From Acidimicrobiia bacterium (GTDB lineage Bacteria; Actinomycetota; Acidimicrobiia; Spongiisociales; UBA5794): a DNA stretch of 64,000 nucleotides. The DNA lies in assembly GCA_003235475.1 (NCBI GenBank), contig QJWC01000087.1, positions 1 through 64,000 on the forward strand. Reading direction: 5' to 3'. Below the pieces are notes generated by a model that searched no databases, had not been told where the DNA came from, and saw nothing but the letters and a program-made list of their open reading frames with translations. Shown one piece after another: positions 53,070-62,828 of this stretch. Numbering within the stretch: position 1 is the stretch's first letter; the number at the start of each line of letters is the position of its first letter. The position numbers were made by a program, and so were the translations under genes.

Positions 53070-54752
53070 CGCAACCCGTGCAAGCTTGAACATCGTCGGG
53101 TCAGCCGCGTACTCCACGAGCGCCTCGCTCGTGCGGTGTGTCGACTTGTTGGAGACGAAGAACACCGGCTTTGGCGCCACGTTGAATTCGCCCTTCATCC
53201 ACGCCCGTTCCGAAGGCGCGAACGGGCCGGTGACGACGGATTTCTGCGGCTTGCCGAACATCATGGCGTTGTGGACGAATCCGACGCCGCTCTCGGTCTC
53301 GTTCCGTGGCGCGCCCGGATATGCGCCCCAGACACAGCGCGGGAAGAAGTACGCGACCGCGGTCCATGTGTTCACGGCGATCGTTCCGTACTCGAGGTCG
53401 GCGATCGCTTTGTCGTACGCGGCCCGGTAGCGTCTTCGGGTCCTCGGATGGATCAGAAGGCCTGCACCAAGGGTTCCGGAGAGACGCTCGTTCGCGAACC
53501 GAACCGCCCGCGTCAGGTATGTGTCGACACCTCCGCCCGGAAGGGCGACCACGCCGAGTACCGGCCCGAACACCTCCCTTTCGAAGAACCACTCCGACGC
53601 ATCCGCGGCATCGAGTCCCGAGATCAGATGTCGCTCGAAGTCGATGCCGAACGTCTCACTCGACGGTGCTGTCTCGAGCGCTCTCGCGCAGCGGGCATCG
53701 GCGCCTGGGTAGTACGGGTCGCGATCGGACAGCTCGCTCAGCACTGTTCGGATTTCGTCGAGCAACTCATCCTTCTGGTCCCAATCATCGGGAAGGACGA
53801 GGACCTGGGTTGCGACGCAGTTGAAGCCAACGTTGTGCATCTTCTGCGAGACGATGTGCTCCGCCTGGAAACGGATGTCGCGCTTCGACCACTTGCCCGG
53901 CACGACGATGGTCGGCGACACACCGCCGAGCTCAGCGGTCACGCGTTTGTTCGTGATCGGCCTATCGGCCGTGCGGTTCGCCTCTCCTTCACTTCCGGTC
54001 CCGTAAACGATGGCGTTGTACGTCCGGATGCTCCCGGTCAGGTGCACGGCGTCAGGTACTTCGTGCTTGGTGATGTATTCGCCGACATCCGCGTTCCCGT
54101 ACACGAACCGCACGAACCCATCCCTGATCAATTCAGCAAAGGAGGCCTCGAAGAACTCGCCGAGATAGTCGTTGACGGGATTCATCTTGACCATCACGAC
54201 GTTGCGGTTGTTGAACAGCGCGAAGAGCACGTCGAGTGGGGCGATCGATGCAACGTTCCCTGCAGCGAGTACGACCTCAACGCTGCCGGTGTGATCTTCG
54301 TCCTGATACGGCAACGCGAGGGTCGATGGAAGCGACTCCGTCGTGACCGACGGGTCCATCCACACCTCTCCCGAGTGGCCCGAGAAGAGAAGTCGATCTG
54401 CGGTCGAGTTCGGGAAGACATCCACCACGACCTGGCCATTGGGCAAGGTTCTCACCGTGAAGTCGTCAACCGTCGACCCTCCGTCCGCCATCCGCTTCAG
54501 CGATGCTTCGACGTCGTTGAGGTAGTAGAGCACGGAGAAGGGACCCCCCAGCCACTCCTCGGCGGCCAGTGGTTCTTCCATCGAAAGGCTCTTCGCCTTG
54601 GTCGCGGCCTCGACCCACCGCTTCGAGACCGCGAGCATGTTGCGTCGGATACCGTCGATGTACTCGATCCGCTCGGTGAATTCGAGGTCCGCCCAGCGGC
54701 CCTTTGCGGCTTCGAGTTCCGAGAAGGCTCGGTCGATTTGCGTGGTGTCCAT
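53049..54752 (-). CDS. Aldehyde dehydrogenase superfamily protein
   Basis: A 567-residue member of the ALDH superfamily, NAD(P)-dependent oxidation of an aldehyde by a Cys/Glu pair. The catalytic cysteine lies in VGFNCVATQVLV, the general base in TAELGGVSPTIVV, and the C-terminal oligomerisation strand follows. It is longer than the usual 480-500, with an N-terminal extension that starts MDTTQIDRAFSELEAAKGRW and no separate domain signature. The substrate is unknown. Start at ATG 54752 after TACATT plus 6 bases (leaderless); the upstream reading to 55163 is a shadow. Divergent from an SDR gene. Confidence 0.85.
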   Translation of the reverse strand: MDTTQIDRAFSELEAAKGRWADLEFTERIEYIDGIRRNMLAVSKRWVEAATKAKSLSMEEPLAAEEWLGGPFSVLYYLNDVEASLKRMADGGSTVDDFTVRTLPNGQVVVDVFPNSTADRLLFSGHSGEVWMDPSVTTESLPSTLALPYQDEDHTGSVEVVLAAGNVASIAPLDVLFALFNNRNVVMVKMNPVNDYLGEFFEASFAELIRDGFVRFVYGNADVGEYITKHEVPDAVHLTGSIRTYNAIVYGTGSEGEANRTADRPITNKRVTAELGGVSPTIVVPGKWSKRDIRFQAEHIVSQKMHNVGFNCVATQVLVLPDDWDQKDELLDEIRTVLSELSDRDPYYPGADARCARALETAPSSETFGIDFERHLISGLDAADASEWFFEREVFGPVLGVVALPGGGVDTYLTRAVRFANERLSGTLGAGLLIHPRTRRRYRAAYDKAIADLEYGTIAVNTWTAVAYFFPRCVWGAYPGAPRNETESGVGFVHNAMMFGKPQKSVVTGPFAPSERAWMKGEFNVAPKPVFFVSNKSTHRTSEALVEYAADPTMFKLARVASHAVRG

Positions 54753-54758
54753 CCGGGC

Positions 54759-54764
54759 AATGTA
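54759..54764 (-). promoter_or_regulatory. -10 element of the ALDH gene (leaderless type)
   Basis: TACATT on the minus strand, 6 bases before the ATG at 54752. Confidence 0.5.
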
Positions 54765-54810
54765 GCCCGATCGCCGGGTAGGCGCCCGGAAGCAGGACTC
54801 CGGCTGGCAA

Positions 54811-54816
54811 TAGGAT
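54811..54816 (+). promoter_or_regulatory. -10 element of the SDR gene (leaderless type)
   Basis: TAGGAT, 6 bases, then ATG at 54823. Divergent from the ALDH promoter. Confidence 0.5.
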
Positions 54817-54822
54817 TGGGAC

Positions 54823-55590
54823 ATGGACATCTCATCTTCATCAGCACTCATCACCGGCGGAGCATCCGGACTCGGCGCGGCCACCGCAGAGGCAGCCCTC
54901 GAGCGCGGTGCGACCGTCGTCATCGTCGATCTGAACGAAGCTGCCGGCCACTCGACGGCCGAACGACTCGGATCGAACGCACTGTTCGTGCGAGCCGACG
55001 TCTCGGACGCCTCGCAGGTCGAGGAAGCAGTCTCGGCTGCGATGGACGCAGGGCCGCTTCGCCTCGTCGTCAACTGCGCGGGCATCGCGATCGGTGAGCG
55101 CATGCTCGACAGGGAAGGGAACCACGCATCTCTCGAACGCTTCCAGAAGGTGCTCAACGTCAACCTCGTGGGTACCTACACGGTTTCGGCGATCGCCGCT
55201 GCAGCGATGGCCAAGACCGAGCCACTCGAGTTCGGCGAACGCGGCCTGATCGTGAATACGGCTTCGGTCGCTGCCTACGAGGGCCAGATCGGGCAGACCG
55301 CGTACTCTGCGTCGAAGGGCGGCATCGTCGGGCTGACGGTGCCCATGGCGAGGGACCTCTCTTCCGTCGGCATCCGTGTCAACACGATCGCCCCAGGCAT
55401 CATCGACACGCCGCTGCTCGCGGGGCTCGGCGATGCGGTACGTGATTCGTTGGCAGCGACGGTCCCGTTCCCGAAGCGCCTCGGCACACCTGAGGACTAT
55501 GCCACGCTCGTCATGGCGCTCGTTGACAACGGCTACATGAACGGCGAGACGATCCGCATGGACGGCGCCCTCAGGATGGCACCCAAGTAG
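54823..55590 (+). CDS. Short-chain dehydrogenase, 3-hydroxyacyl-CoA dehydrogenase type 2-like
   Basis: A 255-residue classical SDR with NAD-binding TGGASGLG (about 11-18), NCAGIA, a catalytic Ser before the YSASK (Tyr/Lys) pair and the C-terminal PFPKRLGTPEDYATLV. The latter with the DLNEAAGH NAD-selective acid resembles 17-beta-HSD10, which oxidises 3-hydroxyacyl-CoA and 2-methyl-3-hydroxybutyryl-CoA. A role in branched-chain or fatty-acid catabolism would fit the ALDH next to it and the hydroxyisobutyrate dehydrogenase-like gene downstream. Confidence 0.88.
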   Translation: MDISSSSALITGGASGLGAATAEAALERGATVVIVDLNEAAGHSTAERLGSNALFVRADVSDASQVEEAVSAAMDAGPLRLVVNCAGIAIGERMLDREGNHASLERFQKVLNVNLVGTYTVSAIAAAAMAKTEPLEFGERGLIVNTASVAAYEGQIGQTAYSASKGGIVGLTVPMARDLSSVGIRVNTIAPGIIDTPLLAGLGDAVRDSLAATVPFPKRLGTPEDYATLVMALVDNGYMNGETIRMDGALRMAPK

Positions 55591-55593
55591 CGA

Positions 55594-56223
55594 TCACGCG
55601 TTCTGCGGGATTTCGTGCTGTCGGCACCATTCGTACATCGCGATGCCTGAGGCGACGCCAACGTTGACCGACCGCGTCGAGCCATACTGTGTGATCTCGT
55701 AGACGGTCCCCACGACGCCGCGCATCTCGTCCGAGAGGCCGGGTCCTTCCTGGCCGAACACCATCACGCACCGTTCGGGGAGCGCCGCTGTCTCGATCGG
55801 CTGCGCCCCGACCACGATGTCGATGCCGACGATCGGGATGTCTGCGTCCCGTGCCCACGCATCGAAGGTCGCGACATCCGCATGGTGCTCGATGTGCTGG
55901 TACCTGTCGGTGACCATCGCCCCCCGACGGTTCCAACGACGCTTGCCGACGATGTGCACGGAGTGGGCGAGAAAGGCGTTGGCATTGCGCACGATCGTCC
56001 CGATGTTGAAGTCGTGCTGCCAGTTCTCGATCGCGACATGGAACGGGTGACGGCGCTCGTCGAGATCGGCGATGATCGCATCTCGCGACCAGTAGCGGTA
56101 GCGGTCGAGGACGTTGCGCCGATCTCCGTTTGAGAGGAGCGAGGGATCCAGCTTCGGGTCGTTCGGCCAGGGTTCGGGGTGCGGGCCGACTCCTATGGAT
56201 TCGACGGCCTCCTCGTCACCCAT
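55594..56223 (-). CDS. TrmH/SpoU-family RNA 2'-O-methyltransferase
   Basis: A SPOUT methyltransferase, 209 residues, that would 2'-O-methylate a tRNA or rRNA nucleotide. The knotted-fold motifs are visible: the N-terminal IENWQHDFNIGTIVRNANAF (motif 1), MVFGQEGPGLSDEM (motif 2) and STRSVNVGVASGIAMYEW (motif 3). The N-terminal lead of about 25 residues is acidic and poorly conserved. Converges on the SDR gene (3 bases). The ATG is 8 bases inside the preceding hydroxyacid dehydrogenase gene. Confidence 0.88.
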   Translation of the reverse strand: MGDEEAVESIGVGPHPEPWPNDPKLDPSLLSNGDRRNVLDRYRYWSRDAIIADLDERRHPFHVAIENWQHDFNIGTIVRNANAFLAHSVHIVGKRRWNRRGAMVTDRYQHIEHHADVATFDAWARDADIPIVGIDIVVGAQPIETAALPERCVMVFGQEGPGLSDEMRGVVGTVYEITQYGSTRSVNVGVASGIAMYEWCRQHEIPQNA

Positions 56224-57118
56224 CGTCGTCCGATGCCGCGAGCTCGAACCCGGCGAGGTCCTCGAGCGCCTTGACGAGGGCGTGGTTGCCCTCCGAGCCG
56301 AGCCCCTGTGCCTGGAGCGCCCGATACATCTGGAACACGAGCGCCGTCCCTGGGAGGGGCACGCCGAGCTCATCCGCGGCCTTCAGCACGATCCTCAGGT
56401 CCTTCTGCTGGAGATCGATCGTGAATCCCGGCCGCCAGTCCCTCTTGATCATCTGCGGCCCCCGATTCGAGAGCATCCACGACCCTGCAGCGCCGCCAGA
56501 AACGGCATCGAGCGTCTTGTTCAGGTCGAGTCCTCCGGCTTCAGCGAGCATGAGGGCTTCGGACGCGGCGAGCTGGTTCACGACGACGAGGATCTGGTTC
56601 ACAGCCTTGACCAGTTGACCAGCCCCCTGTTCCCCGACGTGGGTGATCGTCCCCCCAACCGCTTCGAGGAAGGGCATCGCACGCGTGACCTGCGCTCCAT
56701 CCCCGCCGATCATGATGCTGAGGGTGCCGTTCTTCGCTCCCTCGCTTCCGCCGGAGATCGGAGCGTCCAGCCAGTGGGCACCGACGTCGTTCACCCGCCT
56801 TGCAAACCCGACCGTTGCCGATGGGGAGATCGTGGAGTGATCGATCAGCAGCGAACCTTCGCGAAGGCCGTCCGCCACACCATCCTTGCCGAACACCACG
56901 GCCTCGACGTCGCCACTGTCCGAGACGCACACCATCACGATGTCGTTCACAGACGCGACCTCGGCTGGCGTCCCTGCAACGGAGATCGCGTCGGATGCCA
57001 TCGCCTCCGCCTTGGCGGTAGTCCGGTTCCACACGGTGACGTGATGGCCAGCGGCGGCGAGGTTGGCGACCATGCCGGACCCCATGATGCCGAGCCCTAT
57101 GAATCCGATCTCAGCCAT
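56216..57118 (-). CDS. 3-hydroxyisobutyrate dehydrogenase-like / tartronate semialdehyde reductase-like
   Basis: A beta-hydroxyacid dehydrogenase of 300 residues. Motifs are the NAD(P) loop GFIGLGIMGSGM (5-16), the substrate site DAPISGGSEGA (near 118-128), the catalytic-lysine helix KAVNQILV and the DLQQKDLRIVL end. This family includes 3-hydroxyisobutyrate dehydrogenase, tartronate semialdehyde reductase and glyoxylate reductase; the sequence alone leaves the choice open. It is followed by a TrmH gene by overlap and preceded by the alcohol dehydrogenase after 16 bases. Confidence 0.87.
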   Translation of the reverse strand: MAEIGFIGLGIMGSGMVANLAAAGHHVTVWNRTTAKAEAMASDAISVAGTPAEVASVNDIVMVCVSDSGDVEAVVFGKDGVADGLREGSLLIDHSTISPSATVGFARRVNDVGAHWLDAPISGGSEGAKNGTLSIMIGGDGAQVTRAMPFLEAVGGTITHVGEQGAGQLVKAVNQILVVVNQLAASEALMLAEAGGLDLNKTLDAVSGGAAGSWMLSNRGPQMIKRDWRPGFTIDLQQKDLRIVLKAADELGVPLPGTALVFQMYRALQAQGLGSEGNHALVKALEDLAGFELAASDDDG

Positions 57119-57134
57119 GTGCAGCCCTCACGTG

Positions 57135-58183
<1,049 letters not shown>

Positions 58184-58187
<4 letters not shown>

Positions 58188-59395
58188 GGGACCCTGACCA
58201 TGTCTGGATTGAGTTCCTTCAACGTGGTGACCCCGAGAAGCTGCATCGTCCGAACGATGTCGGCGGTGAGGATGTCCGTTGCCCGTTGGACGCCGTCCTC
58301 GCCGCCGGCCATGAGCCCGTACAGGTAGGCACGCCCAACCAAGCATGCGTCAGCGCCGAGCGCCACGGCCGCAACGATGTCAGCGCCGTTCGTGACGCCC
58401 CCGTCGACCATCACCGCTGCCCGATCCGAGAGCGCCTCCCGTGTCGGATGCACCAGCCTGAGGGGGACGGTTGTACGGTCGAGCTGCCTGCCGCCGTGGT
58501 TTGAAAGGACGACGCCTGCCGCACCAGAATCGACGCATCTGACGGCATCCTCGACGGTCTGGACGCCCTTCACGACGACGGGCCCGTCCCAGTAGCCGAC
58601 GAGCCATTCGAGATCGGCATAGTTCAGGGACGCATCGAAGAGCTCGTCGACCGCGTCCGCAACGGTGCCTTCGGTCGATGAAAGGGAAGCGAACGTGAGC
58701 GGGGGCGTGGTGAACAGGTCCCACCACCATGCGGGATGCCTCGCCATGTCGACGATCGTCTTGATGCGAAGGTTCGGGGGGATCGACAGGCCGTTGCGGG
58801 CGTCCTTCCGTCGATCGCCGCCCACGGGGAGGTCGACCGTCAGCACGAGCGTCCGGAATCCGGAGTCCCGGGCCCTGTCCGCGAGGTCCTGCGAAACGGC
58901 TCGATCACTCCACACGTAGAGCTGGAACCACTTGTCGGCGTCGGGCGCGGCTTCGGCGACGCCTTCGGGGGTGGTCGTGCCCATCGTCGACAAGCAGTAC
59001 GGGATGCCTGTGCGCTGCGCCACGCGGGCGACCGCGGACTCGCCCTCGTGGTGCATCATCCTCGTGAACCCCGTCGGCGCAAATCCGAACGGGAATGCGA
59101 TCTCGGCCCCGAGCAGCGATGTCGAGGTCTCGACGTTCGATACGTCGTGGAGGACGCGGGGTTGGAACTCCAGGTTCCGGAACAGGTCCCGAGACCTGGC
59201 GAGGCTCACTTCGTCGTGCGCCGCTCCGTCGACATAGTCGAACACAGCCTTCGGGGCGCGGCGCTGGGCACGGGCGCGAAGGTCCCAGATGCTTGCGTCC
59301 CACGAAAGCTTCCTTTCCCGCCGCGACGACGGCCGCGGCGGCCGCGCGAGGAGCGGACCAAAGTCCTTCCAACGCGGGAATTGCCTACGTACCAC
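58184..59395 (-). CDS. lldD: FMN-dependent alpha-hydroxy-acid dehydrogenase, LldD2-like
   Basis: Oxidises L-lactate (or another 2-hydroxy acid) to the keto acid, passing electrons to quinone. The 403-residue protein has the TIM-barrel FMN fold with FAPTGFTRMMHHEGE, QLYVWSD, the catalytic loop LSNHGGRQLD and GGVTNGADIV, matching mycobacterial LldD2 from residue 1 (VVRRQFPRWKDFGPLL). GTG at 59395 is preferred; an in-frame GTG at 59413 adds six residues. It is divergent from ppk2, and heads the minus-strand run to the TrmH gene. Confidence 0.88.
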
Positions 59396-59488
59396 GGGGA
59401 TACATTGCCACACTCACGGTCTCACCGCACCATCGCGTCGGCAGTTCCAGGGTCGCGGATTTTGGCGAATGAGCACCGCCCTGTTTGA

Positions 59489-59494
59489 TAGCAT
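59489..59494 (+). promoter_or_regulatory. Candidate -10 of ppk2
   Basis: TAGCAT, then a leader of 28 bases with GTAGGAGC as ribosome site before the ATG at 59523. No matching -35. Confidence 0.35.
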
Positions 59495-59522
59495 GCCCGC
59501 AGCACGGTAGGAGCTGGGCGCA

Positions 59523-60392
59523 ATGACGGACCTTCGGCATACAGAGGCAGACGAACTCCTCGAAGCCAACGCGCGCATCGCCGAGCTCGAAGCCGAGCGT
59601 GATGCCCTTCTTGTCTCCCTCCACAAGGACAAGCTCCTCAAACCGTTCCAGATCGAGCTCCTGAAGCTCCAACGGCACCTCGAGGCAGAGAAGACGCCGA
59701 TGATCGTCATCTTCGAGGGGAGGGACGCCTCCGGCAAGGGCGGGACGATCCGTCGCATCACCCGATACATGAACGAAAAGCGTTACCGGGTTGTTGCCCT
59801 CGGCAAGCCGACCGAGGAGCAGAACTCCCAGTGGTACTTCCAGCGCTACGTCGAGCAGTTCCCCGCCGGGGGAGAGATGGTGCTCTTCGATCGCTCCTGG
59901 TACAACCGGGCGATGGTCGAGCCCGTTTTCGGGTTCTGCACGAAGAAGGAGTACCGCGACTTCCTCAGGGGGGTTGTGGGGTTCGAAAAGGACATCGTGC
60001 GGCAGGGCACCGTGCTCGTGAAGCTCTATTTCAGCGTTGACAAGGAGACACAGAAGCGGCGTTTCGAGCGGCGCAGGAACGATCCGCTCCGCAACTGGAA
60101 GCTGTCGGAGGTGGACGTCCAGGCGCAGGAGTACTGGGACGACTTCACCGAGATGAAACACCGCATGCTGGAGCGCACGAACTCCGGCTCGGCAAGGTGG
60201 ACCATCATCCGATCGAGTTCGAAGTCGAAAGCGCGGCTCAACACCATGAAGGTGATCCTGAACGCCGTCGAGTACGCGGACCGTGACACCAGCCTCGACT
60301 GGAGCACCGACCCGGACGTCGTCGTCTCCGGAAAGGCCGAGCTCGCCCGGATGGACGAGGAGCGGGATCGCCTCGGCAGACCGCGACTGTGA
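59523..60392 (+). CDS. ppk2: Polyphosphate kinase 2 (PPK2)
   Basis: Transfers phosphate between polyphosphate and nucleoside phosphates (GDP/ADP or AMP). The 289-residue protein has the P-loop kinase motif VIFEGRDASGKGG (66-74), the lid arginines in KRRFERRRNDPLRNWKLS and the FDRSWYNRAMVEPVFGF motif. The class (ADP-forming I, AMP II or III) cannot be set by eye. Downstream overlap of 4 bases with an M24 peptidase. Strong ribosome site TAGGAGC. Confidence 0.93.
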   Translation: MTDLRHTEADELLEANARIAELEAERDALLVSLHKDKLLKPFQIELLKLQRHLEAEKTPMIVIFEGRDASGKGGTIRRITRYMNEKRYRVVALGKPTEEQNSQWYFQRYVEQFPAGGEMVLFDRSWYNRAMVEPVFGFCTKKEYRDFLRGVVGFEKDIVRQGTVLVKLYFSVDKETQKRRFERRRNDPLRNWKLSEVDVQAQEYWDDFTEMKHRMLERTNSGSARWTIIRSSSKSKARLNTMKVILNAVEYADRDTSLDWSTDPDVVVSGKAELARMDEERDRLGRPRL

Positions 60393-61588
60393 CCGACCTC
60401 AGGTCGCAGGCACACCGTCACAACGAACGTCTCCGAAGGCGCCTCGACTCGCTCGTACCGGCCCTGTTGGACGAGACCGGTGTCGACGCGTGGGTGCTCC
60501 TCGCACGCGAGTACGCCGAGGACCCGGTTCTCGCATCGATGCTGCCTGCGGAGTGGTTGTCGGCGCGCCGTCTCACGGTCCTGGTGCTGACGAAAGATCA
60601 ACGCTTCGCCGTGACGAGGTATCCCGTCGGAGACCTCTTCCCGTCTGCCTGGGATCCCGAAGAGGAGCCTGACCAGTGGCGCCGCCTCGCTGCATTGCTG
60701 AGGGAGATCGATCCTGCGACGATCGGGACCGGGACGAACCCGACACAGGCTCATTCCGACGGGCTCACCGCGACCCTCAGGGACCGCCTCCTCACTGAAC
60801 TCCCAGACGACCTCGCATCGCGGATCGTGAGCGCCGGGGAACTCGGCGTGCGATGGCTGGAGACACGACTCCCAGACGAACGAGCGATCCTCGCGCAAGC
60901 CGCGGCGAAGGCCCACGACATCCTCCGGCGCGGGTTGAGCCGTGAGGCGATCGAGCCGGGAACCACGACGACGGACGACCTCGTATGGTGGTATCGCCAG
61001 ACGGTCCACGATCTCGGCCTCGGAACGTGGTTCCACCCATCGGTGTCCGTCCAGCGGCACGGCGCGCCAGACTCCGTGATTCGTCCTGGCGATTTCGTGC
61101 ACGTCGACTTCGGGATCGTGTGGGAAGGGCTCTGCACGGACCAGCAGGAGCATGCCTACGTGCTGACGCCGGGTGAAGGCGACGCCCCTGAAGGCCTTCG
61201 ACGGGGGATCACGAGGGCGAACCGCGTCCAGGACATCCTGATGTCGGAGTTCGTGACGGGCAGGACCGGCAACGAGATCCTCGCCTCCGCGCTCTCAGCG
61301 GCCGCAGATGAGGGGCTCGACGCAACGATCTACACACACAGCATCGGAGTCCACGGGCACGGAGCCGGGATGACGATCGGCATGTGGGACCAGCAGAGCG
61401 GCGTGCCAGGCGCCGGTGACCACCGACTACAGGCCAACACCGCGTATGCGATCGAGCTTTCGAATGCCTCGGTCGTGCCAGAGTGGGGCGGCGCGAGGGT
61501 GTCGTTCATGCTCGAGCAGAACGGGTGGTTCGACGGCGAGGCGTGCGAGTGGCTCGACGGGCGCCAGACCGAGCTGTGGTTGATCTGA
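60389..61588 (+). CDS. M24-family metallopeptidase (Xaa-Pro type)
   Basis: A 399-residue aminopeptidase P/prolidase-like protein: creatinase-type N-domain (1-165) and pita-bread C-domain with metal residues in DFVHVDFGIVWEGLCTD, HSIGVHGHGAG, and AIELSNASVV. Specificity is likely for Xaa-Pro or another amide. GTG at 60389 overlaps the ppk2 stop (GTGA). Its stop at 61588 lies 9 bases from a duplicated 3' fragment of pyrB. Confidence 0.88.
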   Translation: MTDLRSQAHRHNERLRRRLDSLVPALLDETGVDAWVLLAREYAEDPVLASMLPAEWLSARRLTVLVLTKDQRFAVTRYPVGDLFPSAWDPEEEPDQWRRLAALLREIDPATIGTGTNPTQAHSDGLTATLRDRLLTELPDDLASRIVSAGELGVRWLETRLPDERAILAQAAAKAHDILRRGLSREAIEPGTTTTDDLVWWYRQTVHDLGLGTWFHPSVSVQRHGAPDSVIRPGDFVHVDFGIVWEGLCTDQQEHAYVLTPGEGDAPEGLRRGITRANRVQDILMSEFVTGRTGNEILASALSAAADEGLDATIYTHSIGVHGHGAGMTIGMWDQQSGVPGAGDHRLQANTAYAIELSNASVVPEWGGARVSFMLEQNGWFDGEACEWLDGRQTELWLI

Positions 61589-61596
61589 GGAACGAT

Positions 61597-61653
61597 CTAC
61601 GCCCTTCCGAGCACCAGCGCGAGGAGTGCGATGCGGACGTACATGCCGTATTC
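61597..61653 (-). repeat. Duplicated pyrB 3' end (extra copy)
   Basis: Reading on the minus strand, 18 codons encode [18 protein letters not shown] and then TAG, the same as the pyrB C-terminus except Met to Ile. 49 of 57 bases match the real pyrB end; most differences are synonymous. It lies 12 bases after the pyrB stop and in the same frame, so it would be joined on by readthrough of the TGA. Confidence 0.85.
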
Positions 61654-61665
61654 GTGTTGATGTCT

Positions 61666-61722
61666 TCAGGCGCGGCCGAGCACCAGCGCGAGGAGTGCCA
61701 TGCGCACGTACATGCCGTATTC
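61666..61722 (-). repeat. pyrB 3' end (native copy of the duplication)
   Basis: The last 18 codons and stop of pyr[22 protein letters not shown]. Partner of the copy at 61597-61653; unit period 69 bases. Confidence 0.85.
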
Positions 61723-62628
61723 CATTTGCCTGAAGTACGCGGCCCGCGGATCGGTGTCGAAGTCCGTTGAGATCTCACCGACGCGGGGGAGGGGGTGCAT
61801 GACGGCCATGTCCGACTTCGCGCCCTTCATCACATCGGGTGTGATGACGTAGGAGTCCTTCACCTCGTCGTACTCGGACGGGTTCTCGAAGCGCTCTTTC
61901 TGGATGCGCGTCACGTAGAGGACGTCGGTTTCCGGCAGGACCTCATCGAGATCCGTCGTCGCGTGTTGTGGGATGCCCTTTTCGGCGACCGCATCCATGA
62001 AGTCCTGCGGCATCTGGAGAATCTCGGGCGAGACGTAGTTGATCTTGACGTCGAACAGCGTGAGCAGCTTCGCGAGCGAGTGGACGGTGCGCCCGTACTT
62101 CAGGTCGCCGAGCATCGTGACCGTCAGCCCGTCGAAGCGGCCCATCTCTTCCTTGATCGTGTAGGCGTCGAGGAGTGCCTGGGTCGGATGTTCACCGGGA
62201 CCGTCTCCTGCGTTGATGACAGGCTTCACTGCCGCGGCGGCCGCACGGGCAGCCGCGCCCTTCTCGGGGTGACGGAGCACGACGGCGTCCGTGTATTGCT
62301 CCATCGTCCGCACGGTGTCCTCGAGCGTCTCACCCTTCGACACCGACGAATAGGTGACGTTGTTGATCTGCACGACGCTTCCGCCGAGGCGCTCGATCGC
62401 AGCCACGAACGACGATGAGGTACGGGTCGACGGCTCGTAGAAGAGGTTCGTGAGCACCTTGCCCTTGAGGAGGTCGAAGGTGCCGACGCGTTGCACCATG
62501 CCGTACATCTCGTGGGCGACGCCGAACAGGTTCTCCAGATCGCTGCGGTCGAACTGCGACACCGAGAGGATGTCCTGGCCGAAGAACCTCGGGTTGCGTA
62601 CTTCGCCGAATGGCAGGTGGTCCGTCAT
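61666..62628 (-). CDS. pyrB: Aspartate carbamoyltransferase catalytic subunit
   Basis: Second step of pyrimidine synthesis, carbamoyl phosphate plus aspartate. The 320-residue protein has the carbamoyl-phosphate motif [12 protein letters not shown] (64-74), the mobile loop [14 protein letters not shown] and HPLPRVGEI near the C-terminus. No regulatory chain pyrI or dihydroorotase is adjacent. Start chosen: ATG 62628, preceded by AAGGAG; the longer in-frame reading to 62697 is less likely. Its last 18 codons are repeated just beyond the stop. A 137-base leader may carry an attenuator. Confidence 0.94.
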   Translation of the reverse strand: MTDHLPFGEVRNPRFFGQDILSVSQFDRSDLENLFGVAHEMYGMVQRVGTFDLLKGKVLTNLFYEPSTRTSSSFVAAIERLGGSVVQINNVTYSSVSKGETLEDTVRTMEQYTDAVVLRHPEKGAAARAAAAAVKPVINAGDGPGEHPTQALLDAYTIKEEMGRFDGLTVTMLGDLKYGRTVHSLAKLLTLFDVKINYVSPEILQMPQDFMDAVAEKGIPQHATTDLDEVLPETDVLYVTRIQKERFENPSEYDEVKDSYVITPDVMKGAKSDMAVMHPLPRVGEISTDFDTDPRAAYFRQMEYGMYVRMALLALVLGRA

Positions 62629-62711
62629 GCATACTCCTTGTTCATCCCTGATGCCCGGCTCCGCCAGCGCGCGGCGTGACACACATGCGTGTGACATCGA
62701 AGCCCGGACAT

Positions 62712-62750
62712 GGAAAATGCCGCTGCTCGGCGATCAGCTGAGCGAACGGC
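62712..62750 (-). terminator. Possible attenuator hairpin in the pyrB leader
   Basis: On the minus strand the leader holds GCCG..GCTC pairing with GAGC.GCGGC (8 pairs with a small internal loop, 62750-62719) followed by ATTTTCC (62718-62712). It lies about 15 bases after the likely transcription start and 85 before the ATG. A weak terminator-like element. Confidence 0.35.
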
Positions 62751-62771
62751 ACCCTTGGTCATCAAAAGGCA

Positions 62772-62777
62772 ACTGTA
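62772..62777 (-). promoter_or_regulatory. Candidate -10 of pyrB
   Basis: TACAGT on the minus strand, giving a leader of about 137 bases. No good -35 at 16-18 bases. Confidence 0.35.
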
Positions 62778-62828
62778 GCGCATCCGCGTCTGCACGAAAT
62801 GTCAGGCATGTAATTCGACAGCGAGGTT

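Noticed and set aside
53136-55097. 653-codon plus-strand open frame opposite the ALDH gene
   Set aside because: The minus-strand ALDH with catalytic Cys/Glu explains the region; the plus frame is arginine-rich shadow.
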